Source: Neonectria sp. B-13 (Eukaryota; Ascomycota; Sordariomycetes; Hypocreales; Nectriaceae). From it: 64,000 nt of DNA. Made by a program: the position numbers and the translations under genes. This document shows positions 10,101 through 20,965 of the stretch, piece after piece; within the stretch, counting starts at the first letter, position 1, and every line of letters begins with the position of its first letter. The notes under the pieces were generated by a model. It made no database searches and had not been told where the DNA came from. It saw only the letters and a program-made list of their open reading frames with translations. The DNA lies in assembly GCA_002682825.1 (NCBI GenBank), contig NOKP01000001.1, positions 2,315,845 through 2,379,844 of the forward strand, read 5' to 3'.

Positions 10101-12849
10101 CCATCGACTAGCCGATCTCTCTGCCATCCGATTCCGACTATTCTCCGACATTTGGTCGATCCCTGGAGGGCTCTGGAAACCCAGGAACCAGACGAGAGCA
10201 GCAGCAAGCAAGAGAGCAGGATAGACGAGGGCGTCAACGCCATGTCGCAAAGATATTGCACTGGCGAAAACCAGGAGAGAAAGCCACAATCACTGAGAGA
10301 TTGGGTGGAGAGGGGGATGAGATGAACCTTTGGCAACGATGACATCCCTCGAATGACTCCTCACCAGTGCTACAGCACACCCCTCTCTGAAGCTGGGTGA
10401 CCCTGCATCGCTCTTAAGACATACAGCGGCTAGTGGTCGCATCTCTGCCAGAAGAAACGACATGTCGAGGAGTTCAAGTTTTGACTGCGTAGTTCGCTGT
10501 CGAGCCGTCTGCACTTCAGCGGAGTTGGTACCCCAAGCACGATACCTGTCAGATTTCATCCTCATTTTTTCTCTCTCGCCTCCTCGGATATCTTAGCACA
10601 TAGGCCGTCAACACTACTACCCCTACCCTTGCCCTGAGCTATGCCGATGCCCTACCTTGCCTTTACCCTCTTGAGAACGCCGAACTGCACAGCGACATCT
10701 CGCCAGGTTTGGTGCAGAAAGGCAAGAGGCAAAGGGTAAGGTAGGGGACAAAACCACCGACCCTCGTGCTCCACCACGGCCGATCATTCTCCTCCCCGAG
10801 TCTCCACCACGGAGGCTACGAGCAGCCTTAATAAGTCTCGACGATGCTGGCCCCCCACAAAACTACTTATTGATGAGCCCGTTGCGACCGTGGTGGCGGC
10901 TGTCAAGAGCGCTTGCCATAAGAACGGGGACAGCTGGACGGGTCTCCGCCTGCCGCGTGCGTGGCTCCTAATCGAGTACCCGAATATCACCCGTGTTGTT
11001 GCCCGTTGCCTGGTTTGACGGCCACGCGCTTTCCGCTGGTTCCGCCTGCTCTTATTCAGGGTGGCATCACGGATGTTTCGTAAAAGCCTTCTCGAAATGG
11101 ACTTAACCACAGCCTTCTTTACCAACACCGTCCCGGCAGGCGCCTCTATTAGAGGAGGCGGGGGGATGGGATTGGAGGAGAAGCGAAAGGAAAGGCAAAC
11201 AAAATTTCTCCAATATCACCAGGGCCATCACCACCCTGACACTCACGACCTGGAGTACGAATACAGTTCGGAGTGCCCCAGCACAGTGGAAACCCCCGGC
11301 GTCGAGGCCCTTGCCACATGCCCCTCACACCCATCTCGGGCCAATTGAGCGAGATCTGGCATGGATCTAAGCGACAGGGTTGGCCCTGGACAGTGCCAGT
11401 TAGGCTTGCACGATCTACGGATAATGTGCGTCAAGACGGCTGGATCAATCGGCCCCGGATGCAGGCTTGTGGCCCAGCCGCCAGCCTCCACTCACAGTGC
11501 TGAGTTCAGCAACCTCACTGCTTCAGCCGCCGTCGTCTCTGAGTTTCGGACAGTGCTTAACAAGGGCCGATGGTCTGCCGTCAATCTCATGAGGACCGTG
11601 CGGCTCGATTCTTCAATGTATCCCACTTTCGGACTCATGTACGCCGTACTGAGTACATTCATGACAAAGTACTTCGTTCAACTCAGTTAGCCAACTTATT
11701 ACCTGGCTTGTATGGGTCACTCCGCTAACTATCTTCCCCTTGCTTGCCGGCGAAGCCCCCCCCCCCAAATGACGAGTTTGTCAGCCCTGACGTCTCCTTC
11801 TCTTTCTCTGTCACCGTGCGTGTGAGCTGCGGCTGGTGGAGGAAAGCCGTCTGCGTCTCCCAACGGGGACCGGCTGTTTTTGATACGGCGGCATGGTGCA
11901 TAACCAGATGACACGCCACGGCTCCCACAAGCCCTGCGGGTGCCTCACTTTGTTCCTTCTCCGAGGCTGGTTCGAGGCCGACTGATACCTGCTACTTGTT
12001 GCTGCTGTCTTGGATGCATAATACACACACATCCCCGTGTGCTCCACTGTGGACGATAGCTGGTCAAGCTTGTCTGCAGCCAGGGAACGGCTATGGAAAA
12101 GCAAGGTCTATCCCTCCGGGGTGGGAGTGCGTCTACACGCACGAGCACGGTGCCGCGAGAACCTCCGAGACGCCCTCCAAGTTACGGCTACTGCACGCTG
12201 TACGTACCTGTCTCTCATGGCCGCAGGTACAGTCCTTGCCGAATTCTGCACGCTGGTCCACCCTGTTCAGTGGATGAAGGAGGGGGGGAGCCCAGTGTCG
12301 AGAAGAGGCGCTCTGCCCAACCCATGTTGGTTGACGTTGGTAGCGTCTCTTTCGTATTTGGCAGGGGTGACACACAGACCCTCGCATGTCAAGACAATCA
12401 GCGTTGCCATTGTCATCTGGGGGGACGGCTTATCACTGTTGATTCAGGTACCGGCTAGAAGCGATCAGACGTCCCTCGACTTGGCCGGAGCATCGACACT
12501 TTGCCGGCCGGGAGTACAAAGAGAGCCACAGCCCCTCATGTCTCGATGCCCTATCTCGACTTGCGCCCAGTGTATTCAGTATTCCTGTAAACCCTCCCTT
12601 CTTACTTAAGACTTTCACTCTCCCCTTGCCTTAGCCCTGTGTCTTGATACACGTCCACTTTCGACAGGCTCGTGCTCCTTGTCCCAGAACCCTTCTTGTA
12701 CACCAGAACTGCATCTCCCTCCAAGGGAATCGACCCGCAGCTACCCTGTCTTGTAACCCTTCAAGAGGGGACGGCCGCCCTCCCGGAACTGTCTTCGTAA
12801 TTGAAGGCCTCTCCCAGTCCCGCCTGGTCTTCGACTAGTCTCCCTCACC
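7156..12849. other. 5.7 kb gene-free spacer upstream of a Myb/SANT-like gene
   Basis: No open frame here has a recognisable domain. The longest (for example 9111-9641 minus and 12037-12609 plus) have low-complexity or cysteine/arginine-mixed compositions typical of chance frames in GC-rich DNA. The last 250 bp before 12850 are C- and T-rich, as in fungal 5' leaders. The spacer probably holds regulatory DNA and perhaps a long spliced leader for the gene at 12850, or a non-coding RNA. No transposon terminal structure was seen. Confidence 0.45.
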
Positions 12850-14012
12850 ATGGGTATCCAACCTTTCCTTGATGTCGTTGGGTCCTCCTCAAGGGGGAAC
12901 TTCCCTACGGCAACCCTCGCCCAGCAACAACTTCAACCACATACCCCACCAGGATCGGTCTCTGGGAGCCCCAGAGTTAAGATTGAGGGCGAGTCTTCTT
13001 CGAGTGCTTTACTAGTTGAAGAGTCTTTCCGTAGCTAACATAGAAGCAGGTCTCTTCCTGAGTTCTCTCCGAGAATGCAATCCACTTCCTGGTATCCTCG
13101 ATCTCAACGCGCCCCGTGGAAGCCTCCGGGTCAAGCTTCCTAGTTTAGGAGAGTTCGACCAAGGAGTGGAAGCTCTGGCACGAACTCACGGGACCGTAAA
13201 CCCCTGGTCTCCTCCGTCGCCTCTACCGAACGTGACCCGAAACTCCTCACTCTCTCAATCGGTCACACTCTCTAGGCCTTCATGGCAGCGCAGCTTCGAG
13301 GACCCCGCTGGAGAGTTCTTCGCCTCAAGACGTGGAACCATCACCAGCCTGAGTCAGTACGCTCTTACGGCTGACCAGACAAAGCAACCACTCCAGGCCT
13401 ACATGGGCACAGATAACTACTACGGTTACTCTCTGCATAGTCCCTCGCTACAAGACATGGACTGTTACCCTAGCCCACCCCCTGACGGCGAGAACCGACA
13501 TATCAACCAGAAGTACACGACTGAAGAGGGCGACTTCATCATCTATGCATGGCATGACAAGAAGATGAAGTGGCAGCGGATCAAGCAAGAGTTTGCTGCA
13601 CGTTTTGGCCGCACACCAGAGCGCACTGTTCAAGGCCTGCAGGCTTGGTACTACCGCATGAACCAGCGGATTCCCATATGGGATCAGGATGGCTGGTTGA
13701 TCTTTGGTAACGAGGAAGAGCTCGAGCCGCAGCATGTCGGCATCAAGTGCCGCGAGCGTGACAGTCAAGACAAGCCCATGGAGCCCCTCGGCCTAGCCCA
13801 GCGCTATCCAGAGCGTGCTGTCAACTACCCCTGGGTTGATCTGGAATTGAAGCATAAGGCCCGCGACTGGGGTAAGTCTTTTCTGTGACGCGATGACACA
13901 TCAAAAAGGGAATATGTTTCTGACAATATCCATAGCCAAGAAGCGTGCCCTGCAATACCGCGAGCGACGAGATCGAAGACGCAGAAAAGAGCATCGGCGG
14001 ATGAAACTCTAG
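12850..14012 (+). CDS. Myb/SANT-like domain protein, putative DNA-binding regulator
   Basis: My model is 12850..13003, 13050..13871, 13936..14012, for 350 residues. The last junction is strong: GACTGGG/GTAAGT joins CATAG/CCAAG, giving DWAKKRALQYRERRD and a basic tail. The first intron (46 nt, donor GTGCTT, branch CTAAC, acceptor GCAG) is less certain but keeps the frame. The start has a CACCATGG context. A Ser/Pro-rich N-terminus precedes a helical SANT/Myb-like block at about residues 210-265 (YTTEEGDFIIYAWHDKKMKW, then RTPERTVQGLQAWYYRMN). A Trp-rich segment (WDQDGWLIFGNEEE) and the strongly basic C-terminus RERRDRRRRKEHRRMKL follow. I do not recognise a named orthologue. The domain and the 5.7 kb upstream spacer suggest a nuclear, possibly developmental, regulator; that is inference. 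Confidence 0.65.
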
Positions 14013-15222
14013 GCAAAGAGAAGAGACCCTCAAAGCCACACGCGTAAGAGAGTGGCATTGGCCCTCTCCCGAGACAAAGACTTTCGGATTCCCTTTATCA
14101 ACCAATCATCTGCTACGACCGGACGCGAGCTCCGACGACACGAACAATCATGTATTCATGTACTCATTCCCTCATGTGTATTACCCTTTTTCTTTGTTCT
14201 CTATGACTGTTATTTCACAAGAGATGCGAGAAGCGACCAAGAGAAGATGAAGAAGAATAACGAGAAGAGACTCGGAGAAGCGCCCCTTCGGACTGGGGCT
14301 AGACGAGCGTTGACGTCCTCGATGCCTCATTCCCACCCTTGTACTACTAGATGATATGACATAAAATAATGAGGAGGCGGACATGACCATGACAGTTGTC
14401 AATGGGGCGTTGAATAGGGTAAATAGTGAGCGTTGTACTCTGCAAAAAGCCAGGAATATGTACTTTTCGTTTCTTTTTCTTATCCTAGCTCCCACAGTGG
14501 CTTCATCCTTTTGACATCTGATTCATCCGATTGCTTACATTGTAACAAAGGCTTCCCTTGCGTGGTCTAGACCCTGGCCGCATACCCCGGTGGAGGGAAC
14601 ATGGCTGGAGTGGTGCTGTCAGAGAGAAGAGCGCTGCGAGGGAGAGCTCATCCGTCGCATGCAGCGCCCGGGGAAAGCTGTGGGAATGACCTGAAGAAAC
14701 AACCATGATGGGTACGTCGTACATGTGGCTCCTCCGTCAATACAACACTCCTGCATTGCCGCCGCAATACCCAGGGCTGAATGAGCGGGCGGAGAGGATG
14801 TGCAGATGCGTTTGCCCGTATTCTAGCGCAAACAAAACGGAAAAGCGTGGAGAGCCGATCCCTCGAGGGAGCGCCCAGGGCTGCCATTGGGGACTGGCAT
14901 CACCCGAAACCAAGAGCAATCAACGGTAAGGCCCAACGACCACCCTCTTCTGCACGTTCGGTTAACGGACGAATAGTGATGGTGTCACGGATCACGAGGG
15001 AGTTTGGCGGTGTGGCTGGCACAGCTTGCGGAGTGCGAACGGGCCGTAGCACAGCGTGTGCCTGTTGAATTTGCAGCTGCGTTCACATTCATGACCGGTT
15101 GTTGATCGACGAGGATTGCCCTCCATTGTCCTCGCGGGGGGGATTCAGCCCGCGACTCCGCAGCGCGTCTCCGCATTGTGGTCGTCACATGGCGTCGAGC
15201 GCCCGAGTAGCTTGTCCGCGCG
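14013..15222. other. Convergent intergenic region, Myb-like gene / iwr1
   Basis: Two convergent 3' ends flank this 1.2 kb. It holds several short overlapping open frames (up to about 104 codons) with no recognisable product. I see nothing further. Confidence 0.4.
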
Positions 15223-16637
15223 CTACTGAAATGCGCGGCTCCGTTTCATGTACGCTTTGATGCGGGCCATGGTTGCATCGTCGTCGGCCCCTTCTATCAC
15301 CATCTCGTCCTCACTTTCATACTGTACGTTGTCGAATTCCTCGTCGTCTGAGGCGTTCCCGTTGCGGTACCCGTAAGGTTGGCGGCCATACTCGTCATCA
15401 GAGTCAACCTCGTCCTCGGGGTAATCAGCCGTGTAGTGTCCTTCGGCTGTCAGATTTCGCATGTTAGTCCACGACCTCAACAAAGGTTCCCACACTGGCT
15501 TGCGCGCGCCAGAGTAGACACGTACCGTTTTCGTCGTCGTCATCCAGGTCGTCGTCGTCGTCGTCATCTTCAGGCCCAAAGAACAAGGTGCTATCCTCCT
15601 TGCCATCCAGGACCAACAAACCCACATCGGTAGGGGCCACGCCCACGGTCATGGCGTGCGCAGGAATGCGAATGTACTCTTCAATGACCCACTCGTCCTC
15701 ATCATCTAGATCGCTCACGTCGCTCATTGCCGTGTCGATTTCAGCAGGTTCTTGGGCTTCTTGGGCGGCTCCAGGATGGCGATCCTGATATCTTTGGGCC
15801 GGGGCTTTTGGTTTAAACTTGGCACGCTCCGACTTCTGCTTCTCCTGCTCCATGCTGTGGAGATTTGCTCCAATCTCCTTCATTACCCAATCGTTCATGT
15901 CGGCCGCAACTTTGGACATATCCTGGCTGTGAGGGCTCATGACGGAGGTCGGTAGGGGCGCGCGGTGACCGGGATCTAGGGGAGAGCGCGACCGGCTTCT
16001 AATGCTGGGCTTCTTGAGTCGCTGTTTCTCGAGCGGGTTGTCTTGCGTCGTTTCTGTCGTCTGATCAAGTTGCCCAGGAGTTGCAGAGGGTGATTGTCTG
16101 GACGAGGTTGTGGCTCTTGAGGCCCGTTTGGTCGCCTTGGCGCGACTACGCTCGACAAACACAGCTGGCCCGTACCGAACCTTCTTAGAGACTCCTGAGC
16201 CCGACGTAGTCCTCGCAGTTGGCATCATCATCTTTTTGGAAATATGAAAGCGTCGCGGCTCGGTCAATTTGTCGGCCTCAGACTGCCTCGGAGCCTGAGT
16301 ATTGGGGCTATCGCCTGCTGCTTGCGCACCCTGTCCCGCATCATTATTCCTCGCCTTGAGGTCATCGTCGGGGCTTGAGACGTGGATGGTAGGCTTGAAA
16401 TCGCGGGATGTTCTTGTATCAGCATGTGCCGGTGATTGCGGTTCGGCAAGTCTGCGTTGGTAGACCCAATTGCTTCCGGTGCGGTGTCGCTTCGCGCTTT
16501 CGTCAAACTCTGCTCCATGTCAGATGGCATGGCGTTTAAGGGGCAATATTATGGGGGGAGAATATACGGAGGAAAGTCACAGGCGACTCTTCGACGCGCT
16601 TGCGCTTGACGCGGATGAGCTGGGGCGGGATAGACAT
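15223..16637 (-). CDS. iwr1: RNA polymerase II nuclear-import factor Iwr1
   Basis: The three-exon model is complement(15223..15446, 15526..16509, 16568..16637), giving 425 residues. Exon 1 encodes MSIPPQLIRVKRKRVEESP; joining it at CTCC/GTATAT to CAG/AGTTT gives VTFLQFDESAKR and then NWVYQRRLAEP, typical of Iwr1 N-termini. The C-terminal Iwr1 domain is rebuilt across the second intron: WVIEEYIRIPA, LLVLDGKEDSTLFFG, an Asp-rich run, then AEGHYTADYPEDEVDSDDEY. By family knowledge Iwr1 binds assembled RNA polymerase II in the cytoplasm and directs its nuclear import, using an N-terminal basic NLS like the RVKRKR seen here. An acidic tail follows. A tandem repeat lies just upstream of the start. 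Confidence 0.9.
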
Positions 16638-18909
16638 GTCTGGAAGTCGGTAGACGGTGCTGTCTGTTGGTGCACGTCGAGGTAGGCAGGTAGGTAGGTA
16701 GGTACGGTTGGAGGCAGTTGGAGAAGTTTGCTCGACCCCAGCCAGCTGAAGTCGAGAGTCGAGAGTCGAGAGTCGAGATTCGAGAGCGTAGATGGGGAGA
16801 CAAGACCGAGACGTTGGAGGTGAAATACCTCAGGTGAGCACGGAGTGTGATGTTGGATATAGAGAGCCGAGATATTAAGGCAGGTGCTCCGAGGGGGATG
16901 CGGCGAAGATGGGATTAGAGGTTTGCTGTGATGCCTGGCTTCACATGTGGGGACTCTGGACATTTGAGAGCCTCACCCGGATAGTGGGGACCTCTAGTGG
17001 CAGCTTAGCGTAGTTCGTAGAGGGGCAAGTCGGGAACGGCATGGAAATCAATCCACAGTTGACCTGCTATATTTGTCAACAGCGATTGATTTTGAATGAT
17101 GCTTGCATTCTTTGGTGCATTTTGCATGTCTGGGTCCGGCCCGTGGCGCCTATATTGTTGGGCTTTGGAGCATGAGTCTTGAAACTTTGCAGATGAGAGA
17201 TAACTATTGCGCTTGTTGGGGTTCATTTCCATGTAGCTGATGTCCATGCGTGTAACAGACGATATATAGCAGCTTTCCCCCAACAACCGCAATGATGAGA
17301 TAATTAAGCCACTTCCGATTTCAGTACAGAATATTTCCAGGTTGACTGGACAAGAGTACTAGTAGCGTTGGCCTATTGTCCGACCGGATCCCAATTATTA
17401 GCTGTAGGTACCTGTAGGTGCAGTCAGTGTTCGAACGGAGAACGGATTAACAGCTAGAGCGCTGATGGAATGCGGGGTTCGATGTCCGATGCCAGTACCC
17501 CAGATTGGACGAGCTCCAAGTTTCTGGGAGTTAATCTCCCAGTGCGTGCTTCGCGATCGACTGGGTCACTGCAACTCGTGGCGTGGCTGGTGTATTCGTA
17601 CCCGGTAGACCTCCTAATTACTGGATCGGCCCATCATTCATGGATCCGTCGTGTTGCATCAGGTGTCTTAAATGCACAGCAGCAAAGCGGCACAGCCGGC
17701 GCCCTGCAAGACATGGAGGCAGCTGTGATCTGAGCTCATAAGTAGGTAGTACACTACTAGTCTAGTAGTAGGTAATTAGTAGCTCTTAGCCACCTTCTTA
17801 GGTACCTTGGGCCTTGTGGCTGAGCAGACTCTCTCCTGCATCACTCAGTGTCATCATCATGGACATCATCGCCCGTCATCCCCACAACTCACTCACCCAA
17901 CTTCATCGCCGTCCTCCGCACCATCGGTCCATCTTCTCCGGTTGACACATTGTATTCACGGCGTTTTAACCGTCTAGATCCAGCCTTTGCAATTGGTGTG
18001 CCTCCAAGTTCCCCACACCACCAACCGAATCCCCCTCCCAAGCCTCCCTCTCTTGACTTGCCTTGCCACCACCTTGCTTGCTTGCCTCCAAGCCTCCCTC
18101 GCCCTTCGCTCCATCATTAAGTTTCCTCTAGTACCTCCCCCTTACCTGTTACGCCGTCGAGTACCTGGAACCCGGCCTTGCACGTATCCGGACAATGCTG
18201 GAGGGCTCTCCATTCTTCTCGATCAAAACCAGGACTTGACTCCAGAGCAAAGGAAGTACGTGATCGCATGTACCGTTCCATCCAGTCCATGTCCATGCTG
18301 TCCAACCTCTCCATCCCTTCTTTCACGTGCTCGACGACTCAATCCCACTCCAAGCCTCAGGTGCATCCCGCTGCCTCCCTGCGGTGGTAGGTGCCTTGCT
18401 TTTTACTTGCTTTCTACCCCAAACTTGAACTTCCCACCTTCCATCCCGGCATTGCCGCCTGGTCCCAGCTCGTGTCGTCATTCCATCCAAACGCCCGACA
18501 TTCGCATTGCCGTCATCTTCGTTTCTCCTATTCTCATCTGCTTCCCTTGACTCCTCTCTCCCTCTCTCCCTCTCTCTACCCTCGTCTCTCTCCATCCACC
18601 CATCCCCTGTAATGTCGTCGCGACACCTCAAACCATAGCATTGCCACCAGATGTAGGTACCCCTGCCCGTCGTCTGATCTTCGCAGAATTCCACATCGAA
18701 CGACATCAGAATTGACACGATGGCATTCTAGTATCCATATCTAGTCCCGGACAGCTTCAAATTGTCTGCGGCGCTGCCGCCATCGACTCTGCTTGTCTGG
18801 CCAGATTTCTTTACAAAAGACATCTCGCTCCGGCATGGTCTTGCAATAGTCCCAGCACTCCGAACGAGACATCTCAACCTACGCAGCACCGCCATCATCC
18901 TATCGCATC
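16638..18909. other. Divergent 2.3 kb spacer, iwr1 / CBM48 gene
   Basis: The region carries the promoters of two head-to-head genes. Near iwr1 it has GTAGG-type and GTCGAGA tandem repeats. From about 18000 it is a long C/T-rich leader-like tract toward the CBM48 gene. Open frames such as 17987-18550 translate as Pro/Ser/Leu-rich low-complexity sequence and are probably not coding. Confidence 0.45.
16682..16788. repeat. GTAG(G) and GTCGAGA short tandem repeats
   Basis: Immediately upstream of iwr1 are consecutive GGTA units (16690-16705) and then about four to five head-to-tail copies of a 7-bp GTCGAGA unit (about 16752-16786). The last copies carry a single change. They lie in the probable 5' leader or promoter of iwr1. 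Confidence 0.8.
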
Positions 18910-20448
18910 ATGTCTTCCTCCAAGATTCCTTTCACCATCACCTACAAGAAGCCAGGGACCGTGCCACCTCTTTTCCTAGCTGGCTCATTCTCCGATCCGG
19001 AATGGCAGCCCAAGGAAATGGAATACAGGACGGAAGAAGACGGAGAACATGCCTTCCGGTCTGAAGTCATGGTAAAGCCTGGTGCGGACTACCAGTTCAA
19101 GCTTCGAATAGGCGACGACTGGTGGATCCTAGCTGAGAATTACGCCGTCGGTATGCCCATTCCCAGTTACCCTCCTACCTAAAGCACACGGTGTCTCATA
19201 ATTTGCAGCGACCGACGACGCTGGCAATCAGAACAATGTCGTAGCCATCCCCAAGCCTTCCTCCGGAGAAGAGGAGGCACTCGCCGATAAGAACGACTCA
19301 TCCGTCAATGCCAAGGCGGATGGTTCGTCGCCGACAATCCCCACGCCCCAGCTTCGTGTCCCCGAGTCTGACAGCACCAAGGACATGGCTGAAGAGCTGA
19401 AGATGCCTTTGTTTGCCCATGAGTGTCTAGGAGCTTATGACTTTGAAGAGGAAGAGTCTGAAGAAGAAGCATGTCCAAGCGTATCCCCGAGGCGAGAAGC
19501 GAGACCGAACTCGAGCGACTACATGCCGGTTGACGTTGACCTTAACGATCCTACCATCGAGAAATTTCCTTCTGATCGTACCTCTATCCTCGGTGCATTA
19601 CGAACGATTCAGACCCACCTAGGCGAGGACCAACCGCATGTTGCCGATCTTCCAACCTCACCTCGAGTGGTCTCTTCTAGTAGACCCAGCATCGACTCCA
19701 CGGATGATATGAGTCTCTCACCAATCCCTATTAGCCCCAACACTATGAGGAAGCGAGAAAACCGACTTTCCCACAGCAGCTTTGGAAGAAGTCGGTCGGT
19801 AGTGTCCCTGGGTGCCATTGCAGAAGAGCCCAAACCAGACACCAAAGAGTCACAGGGCCCTGCGGTGATCTCGTTACCAAATCCGAACACAGCATCAACC
19901 CACGAAGAGCCACGGTCTCCTCCGAGCGAAGAAGACGAAGCCGTGGTGATGAAGTCTTCGGAAGTCAACCCCACCGACAAGGCTAGTAAGATGCCACTGT
20001 CTAAAGATGCAAGCATTGAAGCGGTTCCTTGCCAAGCCCGCACGGAATCAGACTCCACTGCGGCGGACGTGCCTGCCAATGCTACTAATGCTAACTCGGA
20101 ATCAAAAGACGACCAGAGACCTGCCGGTTCGGTACCACTAAGCCCCGAAACTGTTGATGAGACACCCTCCAGCAACATCGATTCTGCGCCGGATTCTGCG
20201 CCGGATGCTGTGGCGAGCAACGCTACTAGTTCTGCCGTTACTCAGAAGAAACCTCAGGGACAAAATTTTCTCGGAAAGTGGGTTCGGTGGCTATTGAAAA
20301 AGATGTCAGTCAACAAGTTCCCTATGTACGCATATGGACTCTCCCTTCGATTTAGGCGGGGAGCCAAGCTGACGAACTCTATAGAATCTTGACAACTGGG
20401 GCACTGGCGCTCGCTGTCGGAATGGGGTGGAAGGGAGGAGACAAGTGA
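18910..20448 (+). CDS. CBM48 (AMPK-type glycogen-binding) protein with C-terminal hydrophobic tail
   Basis: The three-exon model is 18910..19150, 19209..20325, 20385..20448, for 473 residues. Residues about 6-95 form an AMPK1/CBM48 carbohydrate-binding fold: ITYKKPGTVPPLFLAGSFSD, EWQPKEM, YQFKLRIGDDWWILAENYAV. A long Ser/Pro/acidic disordered middle follows. The end has an amphipathic segment (NFLGKWVRWLLKKM). Across the last intron (CCTAT/GTACGC to ATAG/AATC) comes a short hydrophobic stretch, IILTTGALALAVGMGW, then KGGDK, which looks like a tail anchor. Yeast Mdg1/Crp1 and the metazoan glycogen tether STBD1 also carry such a module, and a CBM48 glycogen-autophagy receptor is known in yeast. 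A YMPV motif between acidic residues near residue 167 could be an Atg8-interacting motif. Function is inferred: glycogen binding at a membrane. Confidence 0.8.
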
Positions 20449-20965
20449 ATGAACTTCCTTAACTCGGCGTAAATGCTTGGATATGACTTACCTACATGAT
20501 TGGGAATTGCCGGAAATGCGATACACGGCGGCCATTGAGGACGTCATCGTGTAGTCGACCGTGTTATGGAGAATTGTGGTGACAACCGGAGACTGCGCTG
20601 GATAAGAGCTAGTGGGAGGCCCAAGAACACAATAGGTCAATTGCTCTTTTCATTGAGTTTTCTGATACGACTATGGGGGTTCCTGTAAGACTGATGAGGT
20701 GCTTCTTATTTATTTTACTTTGTTAATTAAATATTCCTTTTTAATGGCTGTTTTGAGTCTGCTTCAAATCCTGAGTGCTGTTAATAGATGGGTGGGGGAG
20801 GTGGGGGGACTTGCTACTACGGACTCCCACGTGCCCACGGCCCAACAGCTCCGGGGACCGACATCGATCACTCACGACGTTAGAAAAAAAAACGGCCCCA
20901 GATAACTACCGAGACTTTTCAAGCAACAGATTGGCACGCGACGTCGGCCATTTCCTCACAGCAAA
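20449..20965. other. Intergenic region, CBM48 gene to mrh4
   Basis: This spacer has an A/T-rich patch near 20700-20760 and then the short leader of mrh4. No gene is supported. Confidence 0.4.

Noticed and set aside
12037..12609. 190-codon plus-strand open frame upstream of the Myb-like gene
   Set aside because: Its composition is irregular and it has no recognisable motif; two other frames overlap it. It could be part of a leader but is not supported as protein-coding.
17987..18550. 187-codon Pro/Ser/Leu-rich frame upstream of the CBM48 gene
   Set aside because: It is a translation of a C/T-rich leader tract, typical of untranslated regions in these fungi.
19609..20220. 203-codon minus-strand frame inside the CBM48 gene
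   Set aside because: It is the antisense shadow of a Ser/Glu-rich coding exon.
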